A stretch of 43,399 nucleotides of DNA from an uncultured Bacilli bacterium (GTDB taxonomy: Bacteria; Bacillota_I; Bacilli_A; RF39; UBA660), in assembly GCA_944358545.1 (NCBI GenBank), contig CALVRJ010000008.1:1-43399 (forward strand), in the 5' to 3' direction. The notes under the pieces were generated by a model. It was not told the origin of the DNA, ran no database searches, and was given only the letters and a program-made list of their open reading frames with translations. The translations under genes were made by a program, and so were the position numbers. Shown here one piece after another: positions 8,777 to 17,439 of this stretch. Numbering within the stretch: the first letter of the stretch is position 1; the number at the start of each line of letters is the position of its first letter.

Positions 8777-10025
8777 ATGTCTAAGCATCTATCATTGGAT
8801 GAAAGATTAGATATTGAAAAATATTTAAGTCAAAATAAGTCGTTTAAAGAAATCGGAAAATTAATAGATAAAAACTGTACTACTATATCTAGAGAAATAA
8901 GAAGCCATTATACTGTTAAAAACACAGGTGGCATTGGCAGAAGATTTAATAACTGTGTTTACAGAGCTACATGTCCCAATAGAGGTAGAGCTTGCACTCT
9001 AAATAATTGTACTGAATTTAAAGAAGAAAACTGTCCTCTACTAAACAAGCCGCCTTATGTTTGTAATGGTTGTTCAAAAAAGTCACGCTGTACTTTAACC
9101 AAACACATATATGACGCAATCTATTCCTATAAAGAATATTCTGATACTCTTTCCGAAACACGTGAGGGTTTGTTAATAGACAAAGATGAAATTGACTATT
9201 TAAATAACCTTCTTGTTCCATTAATTAAAAATCAAGGACAATCAATTCATCAAGCAGTAATTAATAATAAAAACAAAATTATGTGTAGTGAAAAAACAAT
9301 ATATAAACTTCTTGACTTAGGTCTATTAAAAATTAAAAACATTGATTTACCAATGAAAGTAAGATATAGAAAAAGAAGAAAGAATGTTAAAGTATACAAG
9401 GTAGACAAGCATTGTTTAGAAAGCAGAACGTATGAAGATTATCTTAATTATATTAAAGAACATCCAGATACACCAGTAGTTCAAATGGACAGTGTAGAAG
9501 GGAGAAAAGGTGGCAAAGTTTTACTTACTATACATTTCGTGAATTGTTCTTTAATGCTTGCCTTTTTAAGAGAACACAACGATGCCCAATCAGTTATAGA
9601 CATATTTAATGAATTAGAAAAAATATTAGGCATAGAGAAATTTAAAGAAATGTTTGTCATTATATTAACTGATAATGATAGTGAATTTTCTAATCCTAAA
9701 GAAATTGAATTTAATATGGAAACAAGAGAGCAAAGAACTCAGATTTTTTATTGTCATTCATCAAGTCCAAATGAAAAAGGATCTTGTGAAGTTAATCATG
9801 AACTAATAAGAAGAATATTACCAAAAGGCACATCTTTTGATAATCTGACACAAGAAGATATCAACATGGTAATGTCACACGTTAATTCATAAAAAAAAAC
9901 TGAATGACAAATCACCATATTTTGTCTTCAGCTCTATCTATGGTAAAGATACCTTAGATAAGTTAGAGATTAAAGAAATTAATCCTAACGACGTTAATTT
10001 ATCTGAAAAACTGTTAAAAAGATAA
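8777..10025 (+). pseudogene. IS30-family transposase, C-terminal frameshift
   Basis: The open part encodes 371 residues. It has an N-terminal helix-turn-helix (SLDERLDIEKYLSQNKS, CTTISREIRSH), a cysteine-rich region (about 55-110) typical of this IS30 branch, and the integrase core with Asp in VVQMDSVEG, Asp in ILTDNDSEF and Glu in GSCEVNHELIRR. The frame stops at TAA (9890-9892), whose last two bases begin an A9 tract. In the +1 frame the family's usual end follows (KLNDKSPYFVFSSIYGKD) and runs to a TAA at 10025. One lost base before the A tract explains this. Slippage within the A tract cannot bypass a stop formed at its start, so the copy is likely inactive. Confidence 0.8.
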
Positions 10026-10203
10026 ATTAACAAACACAAGTATTATAAGCACCATCAGTAAAATTAAATACAAAATTACAGGGTTGCATTTTGAAATTCA
10101 AAAAAAATTTTACAAAAGCAGCCTTCTTTTGTATGCCTAAATTTACTAACAATGTTTATGAGCATATATTATCACAAAAAATGATTAATGTCTAATTTAT
10201 ATA

Positions 10204-10247
10204 GAAAAATCAAGGGCGAACGACAGTAAGTTTATCTTGACCCTTGA
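10204..10247 (-). terminator. Hairpin with T-tract (minus direction)
   Basis: TCAAGGG (10210-10216) pairs with CCCTTGA (10241-10247) around a 24-nt loop; on the minus strand it is followed by TTTTTCTAT. It lies in a 480-bp stretch (10026-10508) with no gene. A second strong hairpin, CCAACAAAG/CTTTGTTGG at 10265-10287, is nearby. Both may belong to the IS end. Confidence 0.4.
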
Positions 10248-10317
10248 AATTTAAAATAAAGTTGCCAACAAAGTTCACCTTTGTTGGTTATAGATTTTGG
10301 TAAATTTTTACCTATTC

Positions 10318-10356
10318 AGTTGCATTTACCTTTTCAAAGTTGCATTTACCTTTTCA
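10318..10356 (+). repeat. Tandem AGTTGCATTTACCTTTTCA repeat
   Basis: Two 19-bp copies (10318-10336 and 10338-10356) with a 20-bp period lie at the right end of the IS30-like element. A related CAAAGTTGCATTTA is at 8676-8689. Repeated terminal motifs could be transposase binding sites. Confidence 0.55.
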
Positions 10357-10363
10357 TTTAAGC

Positions 10364-10375
10364 AATCAATTCGCC
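10364..10375 (+). repeat. Right copy of 12-bp direct repeat
   Basis: AATCAATTCGCC, identical to 8626-8637, lies just outside the right end of the IS30-like element. Confidence 0.6.
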
Positions 10376-10508
10376 CAAAAATTAACACCCATTAAATTTA
10401 ATTACTCTGATAAAAAAGTATACACTACTTATGCATGCTATAATTTAATTATCATTTCAATTTTTCATTTAATAATTATCAATTAATTATATAAAATATT
10501 ATCTCTTC

Positions 10509-11243
10509 TTACACCGGGGGTCTTTCTAATAAAAAAGAAATTCTCCTTTTAGCATCTGACTTATGTAAATTAATGTGACGCTGAGCATTTCTTATCACAG
10601 CTAGAGACACCTCTTTATCATCAACCTCATCAGGGCTGCATCCTCTTCTTTTTGCAAGGGCATATCTAATTTTTTGAGATTCTTGATGTCTATCATTAGA
10701 ATCTCCTAGAATAGTACCACTACTAGTCATACTAACATGCATCCCTCCTTCATAAAAATTTATTCCTTTATAAATGTTTTTGACATGTTTCTTTATATCT
10801 TTGGTCCAAGGTAGCATTTCATTACTACTAAGTCGTAAATCAGCCTCTTCAAAATCCTGACAATTACAGTTTTTTAAATCTTCTAAAACATTATATCTGC
10901 GGCCCTCAAGATATATACTATCAATTGCAGCTATAACGTCTTTTCTTCTCATTCCCCAGTAAACCTGTTCTAAATAATACTTTACCGCATCATCAGCAAG
11001 CCAAGATATATCCTCATCATTTAAAACAAATTTTTTAAACACTTTTTTATGATTTTCTTTACCCTTAAACCATTTTTTATTACCTGCATCTTGTTTCCTA
11101 TTATCCCAAGCATAATCAGATATATATTTATATTTTAACAAACATGACTTTACATACCTATATATATTTTCACATTGTTCTAAATCCTGCTTTTCAAGTC
11201 CAGCATGAAACTCACTTTTATCAGTAAGTCTATCAAAAAACAT
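10509..11243 (-). CDS. Hypothetical protein (244 aa)
   Basis: I do not recognise this protein. It is soluble and highly charged, with aromatic-rich helices (WLADDAVKYYLEQVYWGMRR), a Cys pair (NCNC) near residue 126, and a basic C-terminal segment (RNAQRHINLHKSDAKRR) ending in ERPPV. No signal peptide or membrane segment is seen. The start is the ATG at 11243, preceded by GAGGAG at 8 nt; the upstream alternative lacks an RBS. It stands alone between the IS30-like element and a terminator region. Being a single orphan beside an IS, it may be acquired, but its base composition is like its neighbours. Confidence 0.55.
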   Translation of the reverse strand: MFFDRLTDKSEFHAGLEKQDLEQCENIYRYVKSCLLKYKYISDYAWDNRKQDAGNKKWFKGKENHKKVFKKFVLNDEDISWLADDAVKYYLEQVYWGMRRKDVIAAIDSIYLEGRRYNVLEDLKNCNCQDFEEADLRLSSNEMLPWTKDIKKHVKNIYKGINFYEGGMHVSMTSSGTILGDSNDRHQESQKIRYALAKRRGCSPDEVDDKEVSLAVIRNAQRHINLHKSDAKRRISFLLERPPV

Positions 11244-11430
11244 AATAAAATCTCCTCTCATTTTATTTCAACAATAATTGCTGAATAGACAGATTATACA
11301 ACATATTCTTAATTTTATCAAATTTAAAATAACAGAAAATAGAATCTAAGTCCAAATACAACCTTCTTTATAAAGCAATCATGAAAATTATAAGCAATGA
11401 ACCTAAAGAAAAAGAACCTTCTAAAACTTT

Positions 11431-11465
11431 AAAAGTGACTAACTAATAAAAGTTAGCCACTTTTT
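11431..11465 (+). terminator. Hairpin terminator without an obvious gene
   Basis: AAAAGTGaCTAAC pairs with GTTAGcCACTTTT, followed by a T-run. Upstream only a 21-codon ATG frame (11381-11446) without an RBS is open, continuing an open stretch from about 11333, so this may be the 3' remnant of a lost plus-strand gene. Otherwise 11262-11545 holds nothing recognisable. Confidence 0.5.
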
Positions 11466-11546
11466 ACTTAAAATAAAACATGTTTTATCTAAAATAATCA
11501 TCTTTCCTAAAATATTTACAAATTAACTTTTAAAAAAACAAAAACA

Positions 11547-11555
11547 TGATATAAT
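11547..11555 (+). promoter_or_regulatory. Extended -10 promoter for the DedA gene
   Basis: TGATATAAT (TG 11547-11548, TATAAT 11550-11555) sits about 25 nt upstream of the start codon; the -35 region is poor (TTTTAA-like, 16 bp away). Confidence 0.55.
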
Positions 11556-11580
11556 TAAAAAAGCTATGGAGGTTGTAATT

Positions 11581-12207
11581 ATGGAAATAATTGATTTTAT
11601 TTTGCACATTAATGAATATATTGGAACATTTATAAACGAATATGGAAACTTCATTTATGTAATTTTATTTTTAATTATATTTTGTGAAACAGGATTAGTT
11701 TTCTTACCATTTCTCCCAGGAGACTCTCTAATATTTGCCGCTGGTGCCTTTGCCGCCATTGGTGAGTTAAACATCTTTTTACTGTGGATTTTAATTGTTA
11801 TAGCTGCCATATTAGGTGACACCGTTAACTATGAAATTGGAAAACACTTTGGTAAAAAAATCTTAAACAATAAAAAAATCACTATAATCAAAAAAGAAAA
11901 TCTCCAAAAAGCCGAAGACCTAGTTGCCAAATATGGTGGTGCGGCTGTATTTATTGCCAGATTTATGCCAATCATTAGAACCATTGTTCCGTTTGTTGTA
12001 GGAATAGGTCAGCTTCACTATCCAAAATTTATCAAATTTAATGCCTTAGGAGGAATTATCTGGGTAACTCTATTCATTATAATCGGCTATTTATTTGGAA
12101 ATATCCCAGCTGTTAAAGATCATTTTACCCTTATAATACTAGCTATTATCTTCCTATCCCTTCTTCCAATTATCATTGCCTTTATAAAAAACAAATTAAA
12201 AAAGTAA
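11581..12207 (+). CDS. DedA-family membrane protein
   Basis: This 208-residue protein belongs to the DedA (VTT/SNARE-associated) family. It has the N-terminal re-entrant motif region ETGLVFLPFLPGDSL, the conserved RFMPIIRTIVPFVVG segment, and hydrophobic helices near residues 20-40, 50-80, 130-150, 150-175 and 180-200. DedA proteins are half-dependent transporters or flippases linked to undecaprenyl phosphate or phospholipid recycling. FLPGDSL typifies the phospholipid/UndP-flippase-like branch. The ATG at 11581 is chosen because GGAGG (11568-11572) lies just upstream; the earlier ATG overlaps that RBS. A second DedA gene occurs at 21179. It ends at a bidirectional terminator shared with the converging gene. 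Confidence 0.9.
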   Translation: MEIIDFILHINEYIGTFINEYGNFIYVILFLIIFCETGLVFLPFLPGDSLIFAAGAFAAIGELNIFLLWILIVIAAILGDTVNYEIGKHFGKKILNNKKITIIKKENLQKAEDLVAKYGGAAVFIARFMPIIRTIVPFVVGIGQLHYPKFIKFNALGGIIWVTLFIIIGYLFGNIPAVKDHFTLIILAIIFLSLLPIIIAFIKNKLKK

Positions 12208-12224
12208 TTTTATGTTATAAAAAC

Positions 12225-12249
12225 AAAGCGAATATTAACTATCCGCTTT
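12225..12249. terminator. Bidirectional terminator between convergent genes
   Basis: AAAGCG (12225-12230) pairs with CGCTTT (12244-12249), with T-tracts on the plus side (TTTTTTT) and a shorter one on the minus side. It serves the DedA gene and the coiled-coil gene. Confidence 0.6.
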
Positions 12250-12756
12250 TTTTAATTTTAAAACTCTATTCTTATTAATACTAAACTCTCCTACATACTT
12301 AATTATCTCATCAGTAACTTGAGATGCCACTATATGACCTTCCTGATTTTCAATACCCAAATCACCATATAACTTGCTATACACATCTTTAATTATTTTA
12401 TCACGCTCAGCCTTATACATCGACCTTTTCGCAGTAAGTTCCTTCTTTAAATCAGCAACTCTATTTACATCATCGAGAATCATTTTTATATCATCATCCA
12501 AAGCTGTATCCCCATAAAATCTTACAAAATCATAATATAAATTTATAAATCTCATATATAACATATTAAGTTTATTATCATCTATCTCGGCATTCTCATC
12601 TGCAGGATTAAATAAATTCTCCAGCAAAACACGTTTAACTGAAGCAATAGACTCCTCAAGTTCACTAATCTCACTCTTAAGATACTCAATATCACTCTTT
12701 AATGAAATAAGTTTTATACACTCATCTTGATACCTTTCAAAAATAATCCTTCTCAT
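12235..12756 (-). CDS. Coiled-coil protein of unknown function
   Basis: I do not recognise the family. The 173 residues are soluble and helical, with two heptad-rich segments (about 12-45 and 95-125, for example DIEYLKSEISELEESIASVK) predicted to be coiled coil, and a basic C-terminus (NRVLKLKKADS). The start ATG follows AAGAAGG and lies 3 nt after the stop of the upstream membrane protein, so the two are co-translated. It may be a cytosolic partner of that protein. Its charged helical style resembles the tail of the J-domain protein at 4953-6890, but I see no convincing homology. Confidence 0.6.
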   Translation of the reverse strand: MRRIIFERYQDECIKLISLKSDIEYLKSEISELEESIASVKRVLLENLFNPADENAEIDDNKLNMLYMRFINLYYDFVRFYGDTALDDDIKMILDDVNRVADLKKELTAKRSMYKAERDKIIKDVYSKLYGDLGIENQEGHIVASQVTDEIIKYVGEFSINKNRVLKLKKADS

Positions 12757-12759
12757 AAA

Positions 12760-13629
12760 TTATGCCTTCTTCTTTCTGCAAACATTATAAAATACAAACA
12801 ATAAAATACATAATAAAATCATAACGCCACCACTTATAAGAATAGGTCTAAACATATAATCCGTAATTGAACCAGTAATAAATGAAATATCAGAAGAGCT
12901 TGGAATCATCGTTATTAAATCCGGTAACACAAAAGCTAAACCTAAAGTAATTAATCCACCGACTAACAAAGAAGTTCCCAAATTAGCCAACCATCTCATA
13001 TTCTTCCTACCTAAAATGATAAGTAATATTGTAAGGATAATTGAAATCACCACCAAAATTACTTTTACCTGATTACTAAAAACATTTTGCACAGCGTCTA
13101 CCTCAGACTCATAATCCGCTGCAAGTTCAGATGAAGTCGGTAAATTATCGACGACAATCGGAATAAACTCCTTTGAACCCTCTAAAATCTTATCCTTTTG
13201 ATTATCGGTAACCTCTATCCCACTTTCCTTTATCCAATCATCGATATTATCCTCGGCTACCTTATATAAATCATCTGTCGTTAAAATTGGAGTCTCTACC
13301 CCATTAACCACATAATCCGTAACATTTCCTGCTGCCTTACCCAAAGCCTCTTTCATCGCCTTAGAATCAATTACTGTATCAACAAGCTTATCGGAAATTC
13401 CATATTCCTCTGCCGTCGCATAAACATCATCGATAACTGATGAAAGCGCACTTTGATTACCTACCTTGCCACTATTTCTTATCTTATTAACCTCGGTAAG
13501 TAAATCTGTGTTTTCGATTGTCTTCTCCATATTTTCCGTCTTAGAAAATGAACTTATATTAAAGACAAACACCGCTAAAGTCAAACAAACAACCAAAAGC
13601 GCACCTAATAAAAACCTAATAACCTTCAT
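12760..13629 (-). CDS. Multi-pass membrane protein with large extracytoplasmic domain
   Basis: I do not recognise this 289-residue protein. It starts with a membrane segment or signal anchor (about 5-25), then an acidic, mostly helical outer domain (26-185) rich in Asp, Glu and Val. Three further membrane segments (about 188-207, 213-237 and 257-282) precede a basic tail (CRKKKA). Helix-rich outer domains flanked by membrane spans are seen in envelope-stress and transport proteins, but a role cannot be assigned. It is first of a two-gene minus-strand operon with the coiled-coil protein (3-nt gap). An ATG with GGAGGGAT upstream marks the start. Confidence 0.65.
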   Translation of the reverse strand: MKVIRFLLGALLVVCLTLAVFVFNISSFSKTENMEKTIENTDLLTEVNKIRNSGKVGNQSALSSVIDDVYATAEEYGISDKLVDTVIDSKAMKEALGKAAGNVTDYVVNGVETPILTTDDLYKVAEDNIDDWIKESGIEVTDNQKDKILEGSKEFIPIVVDNLPTSSELAADYESEVDAVQNVFSNQVKVILVVISIILTILLIILGRKNMRWLANLGTSLLVGGLITLGLAFVLPDLITMIPSSSDISFITGSITDYMFRPILISGGVMILLCILLFVFYNVCRKKKA

Positions 13630-13835
13630 ATTATCCCTCCATTTCCCAAATTATAGCACATTCTAAGAAAATATTCCATCTAGCTATTTAATCAAAGAAC
13701 TATTTACCTAAAGCAAATCCTCAATCACCCCTAAAATTATCCTATCTCGCTATTATGCTCAAGATTTATTTATCTAAAAATTTCCCAAAATACCGCCAAA
13801 ATATTTAAACAACAGTCTTTTTACCACATAAGGTG

Positions 13836-13844
13836 TGTTATAAT
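13836..13844 (+). promoter_or_regulatory. Extended -10 promoter of the flavoprotein operon
   Basis: TGTTATAAT (TG 13836-13837, TATAAT 13839-13844). Transcription would begin near 13851, after the ATG at 13849, so the ATG at 13861 must be the real start and the leader is only about 10 nt. Confidence 0.6.
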
Positions 13845-13860
13845 AAAAATGGTGATACAA

Positions 13861-15063
13861 ATGAAAGACATCGTAATAATTGGTGGAGGCGCATCAGGTC
13901 TAACCGCTGCCATCTTTGCCGCTAAAAAAGGCCATAAAGTAACTATAATCGAAAGAAACAATACATGTGGTAAAAAAATATTAATAACCGGAAACGGAAA
14001 ATGTAACTTTTGGAATGAAGATCAAAATCTAACGCATTACCACTCATCAAACAAAGAATGCTTAAATGAAATAATAAACGAAAAAACAAATAAAGAAGTA
14101 TTATCATTCTTTGACTCATTAGGTATTATTCCCGAAATAAAAAACGGTTATTACTATCCATTTTCAAATCAAGCAACCGCAATTAAAAACGCCCTTATAA
14201 CCGAAGTACAAAACTTAAATATTAAAATACTTTACAATATAACCGTTACCGAAATAACCAAAAAAGATAACTTTATCATTAACCCTAATAAAGAAAACAT
14301 TGAAGCAAAAAAAATAATCATTACAACCGGATCCAAAGCTTGTCCTAAAACTGGCTCAAATGGAATCGGTTATACTTTAGCTAAATCATTAGGTCATCAA
14401 ATCGTTCCTGTATACCCAGCCTTAGTTCAGTTAAGAGGCCATGAAACATATTTCAAAAAATGGGCTGGCATCAGAACAGATGCCATCATTACCCTATATG
14501 AAGATGGCCAAAAAATAAAAGAAGAAACTGGCCAAATTCAATTAACTGATTATGGTTTAAGTGGCATATGCATCTTTAACCTAAGTAGTCATGTTTCCAA
14601 AAACATCCAAAACCATGAAGAAAAAATATCTATTAATTTTACTCCATGGATTAAAGAAAATCCCGAAAATTGGCTTATAAATCAAAATAAAAAAGTTAAA
14701 AATCGCAATATCGAAGAACTATTAGAAGGATTTTTAAACTATAAACTAATTCCCATCATTTTAAAAGAATCTGGAATTAATCAAATAAAACACTTAGATA
14801 ACTTAAGCCAAACTGAAATAACCAAACTAGCTAAAAACCTAACTGACTTTCAAGTGAAAATAACTGGAACCAATACATTTAATGAAGCTCAAGTTTGTGC
14901 AGGTGGCATTCCCCTTACCGAAATCAATTTAAAAACCATGGAATCGTTAAAAGTTAAAAACCTCTACTTTGCCGGAGAAATATTAGACGTCAACGGTGAC
15001 TGTGGTGGCTATAACCTAAGCTTTGCTTGGACCACTGGCATGCTTGCCGGTAAAAACGTTTAA
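13861..15063 (+). CDS. NAD(P)/FAD-dependent oxidoreductase, HI0933/BaiN family
   Basis: This 400-residue flavoprotein has an N-terminal Rossmann FAD motif (GGGASG, 8-13; Glu of TIIER), the family hallmark CGKKILITGNGKCN (about 42-55), GSNGIGY and the C-terminal signature GGIPLTEIN...YFAGEILDVNGDCGGYN. The family (HI0933, YhiN, BaiN-type) is full length here. Most members have no known substrate; BaiN has been linked to bile-acid dehydroxylation, but family membership does not show that activity. The start at 13861 is set by the promoter position. It leads a five-gene operon with gaps of 10-15 nt. Confidence 0.9.
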   Translation: MKDIVIIGGGASGLTAAIFAAKKGHKVTIIERNNTCGKKILITGNGKCNFWNEDQNLTHYHSSNKECLNEIINEKTNKEVLSFFDSLGIIPEIKNGYYYPFSNQATAIKNALITEVQNLNIKILYNITVTEITKKDNFIINPNKENIEAKKIIITTGSKACPKTGSNGIGYTLAKSLGHQIVPVYPALVQLRGHETYFKKWAGIRTDAIITLYEDGQKIKEETGQIQLTDYGLSGICIFNLSSHVSKNIQNHEEKISINFTPWIKENPENWLINQNKKVKNRNIEELLEGFLNYKLIPIILKESGINQIKHLDNLSQTEITKLAKNLTDFQVKITGTNTFNEAQVCAGGIPLTEINLKTMESLKVKNLYFAGEILDVNGDCGGYNLSFAWTTGMLAGKNV

Positions 15064-15073
15064 GGAGGGTTTT

Positions 15074-16243
15074 ATGAATTTTTTAAAATATGTTCAAGAT
15101 AAATTAAAAATAACAATTGTTGGTACATATAACGTCAAAAAAGGTCTTAAATATAAAAGACAAATAACAATAAATATCACTGGTGAAAAAACAAAATTTA
15201 AAGATTTATTTATTTTCACTATTGTTGTTAACCTTTTATTTTGCTTTAAACTTTTTTATAATACCGAATACTTTATTTCATCTCTAATCGTCTCTCACCT
15301 TATCTTAGCTATCTTAATTACCGTCTTTTATATAAGAAGAAAAAACTTTTATAAAAATAATCAACCCAAAGTCAAAAACATCAACATCTATAATCGGGAA
15401 CTTCCCGCAAATCTAACACCCGCTCACGTCAGAATATTAATCGAAGACGGTAAAATTGACTCCTATACCATTGCTTCAACCATTTTAGACCTCATTGACA
15501 AAGGCTACCTAGCTATAAATAGTTCCAATAAAAATGACCTATTTACTAAAAACATAACCTTAAGCCTCACCACCAAACCAAGAAACGACCTCTTTACTTA
15601 TGAAAAGTATTTAATTAACTGGTTCTTCGATAAACCCCAAATAACTAGTGAAGAATTAAAAAGAAAATTAAATAAAGAAGACCTTAATCCTGGTGAAAAA
15701 TTTAGTATATTTGCTGGACTCATAATCTTATCATTCCCCCTTACCGTCTATTTCAAAAAAAATAATCTTAAAAACCAAAGTCTAATGTTTCGCATTATTG
15801 CATCTTTATTCTGTGGATTACTACTTTTAATTCTAATGCTATATCCAAACACCATAACCTATAGTGCCTTTTTGCTACTTTTCTGTATTCAAGGATTTCC
15901 TTTTGATACCTACGCCGAATATCTCTTAAACGAAAAAGGCACTGAAATAAAAGATGAATATCTAGACTTAAAAAAATACTTAGAAGACTTTAGTCTAATT
16001 GATAAAAAAACTGCCGAAATGATTTATATCTGGAACTTTTACCTATCATATTCCATCGCTCTAGGCATAAATGGCATTGCCAAGAAAGAAATTGAAAGCT
16101 TTTTTGGCGACAAAATTTACAACTTAAATAGCGTCTATTACGGTGGAGAAACGATAGATACCGAAAACATTCAAAAATATATTGCCCAAACCGATAACAT
16201 TATCGAAAAAGATAAAAAACTATACCAAACCAAACAACTATAA
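15074..16243 (+). CDS. DUF2207-like membrane protein, paralog 1
   Basis: This 389-residue protein has two membrane segments near residues 50-100, then a conserved cytosolic block (RELPANLTPAHVRILIEDGK, DSYTIASTILDLIDKGYLAI) recalling the core of DUF2207 proteins. Two more membrane segments (about 220-275) and an acidic C-terminal domain follow. The usual large N-terminal outer domain of DUF2207 is absent. Function is unknown. The start is the ATG at 15074 after AAGGAGGG; the frame is open further back but lacks an RBS. It is a tandem paralog of the next gene, with stretches of near-identical DNA, and lies between two flavoprotein genes in one operon. Confidence 0.75.
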   Translation: MNFLKYVQDKLKITIVGTYNVKKGLKYKRQITINITGEKTKFKDLFIFTIVVNLLFCFKLFYNTEYFISSLIVSHLILAILITVFYIRRKNFYKNNQPKVKNINIYNRELPANLTPAHVRILIEDGKIDSYTIASTILDLIDKGYLAINSSNKNDLFTKNITLSLTTKPRNDLFTYEKYLINWFFDKPQITSEELKRKLNKEDLNPGEKFSIFAGLIILSFPLTVYFKKNNLKNQSLMFRIIASLFCGLLLLILMLYPNTITYSAFLLLFCIQGFPFDTYAEYLLNEKGTEIKDEYLDLKKYLEDFSLIDKKTAEMIYIWNFYLSYSIALGINGIAKKEIESFFGDKIYNLNSVYYGGETIDTENIQKYIAQTDNIIEKDKKLYQTKQL

Positions 16244-16258
16244 AAAAAGGAGAATTAT

Positions 16259-17425
16259 ATGAATTTTTTAAATTATATCACAGAAAAACTAAAATTATCT
16301 GGAATAACCATTACAACTATAAACATTCCAAATAAAACAACAAGAAAAAATGAAATTAGCTTATCAGGTAAAAATGCTCCCCTATCCTTTATCATCTTAG
16401 AATTTATCCTATGTCCTTGGCTCTCGATTGCTATCTTCGAAAAAGCTCAAGATATGCTTATAAGTTTAGCCCTTGCTATAGTTATCGTTACCATCAATAT
16501 CTTACTTGCCATTCACACTAGAAATAAAATATTTAAAACAACTGAACCCCAAGTTAAAAACTTAAACATCTATCGCCGTGACCTTCCATCAAATCTAACC
16601 CCAGCTCATGTCAAAGTCTTATTAGAAGATGGTAACATCGATTCCTATACCCTAGCCTCTACTATCTTAGACTTAGCCGATAAAAATTACCTTAAAATTG
16701 AATCCCATAACAAAGAAGACCTCTTTACTAAAAATATAACCCTCTCTCTTACTGATAAACCCCATGATAACCTCTTTACTTATGAAAAATATTTAATTAA
16801 CTGGTTCTTCGATAAACCCCAAATTACTAGTGAAGATTTAAAAAAAAGACTAAATAATCCCAAAGAAAATCCCGCTGAAAAATTTAGTATCTTTGAAGGA
16901 CTAATCTTACTATCATTTCCTTTAGATAATTACTATAAACCATATAAAGGAAAAAATAAAAAATCATTATATTCATTATTTATTATCTTATACTTTCTAT
17001 TACTATTTTTCTTTAGCCATTCAAATAGCTATCTAATATACATCATTGCCACATTTATTATGTCATATGGCCTATCGTTTATACTCATAACCAACATAAC
17101 TTATACTCTAAATAATAAAGGAACCGAACTAAAAGATGAATATCTAGACTTAAAAAAATACTTAGAAGATTTTAGTCTAATCGATAAAAAAACATCTGAA
17201 ATGATTTCCCTTTGGGACTTTTACCTTTCATACTCTGTTGCCCTAGGAATTAAAGGCATTGCCAGTAAAGAAATTAAAAATTTCTTTGGAAATGAAATAT
17301 ATAACTTAAATAACGTAGACCAAGACCTAAACGTCATAAATACTGAAGAAAGTCAAAAATACATAACTGAAATAGACAATATTATTAACCATGATAAACA
17401 ACTATACCAAAACAAAAATATTTGA
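16259..17425 (+). CDS. DUF2207-like membrane protein, paralog 2
   Basis: This 388-residue protein is colinear with its upstream neighbour: two N-terminal membrane segments, the block RDLPSNLTPAHVKVLLEDGN plus LASTILDLADKNYLKI, then LINWFFDKPQITSEDLKK, a second membrane pair and a C-terminal domain containing YLDLKKYLEDFSLIDKK. The hydrophobic segments have diverged much more than the cytosolic blocks, which suggests the soluble parts carry the conserved function. It uses a TGA stop, evidence for the standard code. The RBS AAAAAGGAG is clear. Function unknown; probably works together with paralog 1 as a heteromer or arose by recent duplication. Confidence 0.75.
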   Translation: MNFLNYITEKLKLSGITITTINIPNKTTRKNEISLSGKNAPLSFIILEFILCPWLSIAIFEKAQDMLISLALAIVIVTINILLAIHTRNKIFKTTEPQVKNLNIYRRDLPSNLTPAHVKVLLEDGNIDSYTLASTILDLADKNYLKIESHNKEDLFTKNITLSLTDKPHDNLFTYEKYLINWFFDKPQITSEDLKKRLNNPKENPAEKFSIFEGLILLSFPLDNYYKPYKGKNKKSLYSLFIILYFLLLFFFSHSNSYLIYIIATFIMSYGLSFILITNITYTLNNKGTELKDEYLDLKKYLEDFSLIDKKTSEMISLWDFYLSYSVALGIKGIASKEIKNFFGNEIYNLNNVDQDLNVINTEESQKYITEIDNIINHDKQLYQNKNI

Positions 17426-17439
17426 AAGGAAGTACCGCC

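Larger units (their letters stand above)
8638..10359 (+). mobile_element. IS30-family-like insertion element
   Basis: A single-ORF element with an IS30-type DDE transposase. The left end (from 8638, AAATGGAATG...AAATGCAACT) matches the inverted right end (10359 inward, AAATGAAAAGG...AAATGCAACT) imperfectly. Internal inverted repeats include ACTGATGGTGCTTA (8744-8757) with TAAGCACCATCAGT (10046-10059), and AAATGCAAC (8655-8663) with GTTGCATTT (10083-10091). An alternative right end is near 10098. The element separates the small lipoprotein gene from an orphan gene, and the 12-bp direct repeats flank it. The transposase is frameshifted, so this copy is probably immobile. Confidence 0.65.
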
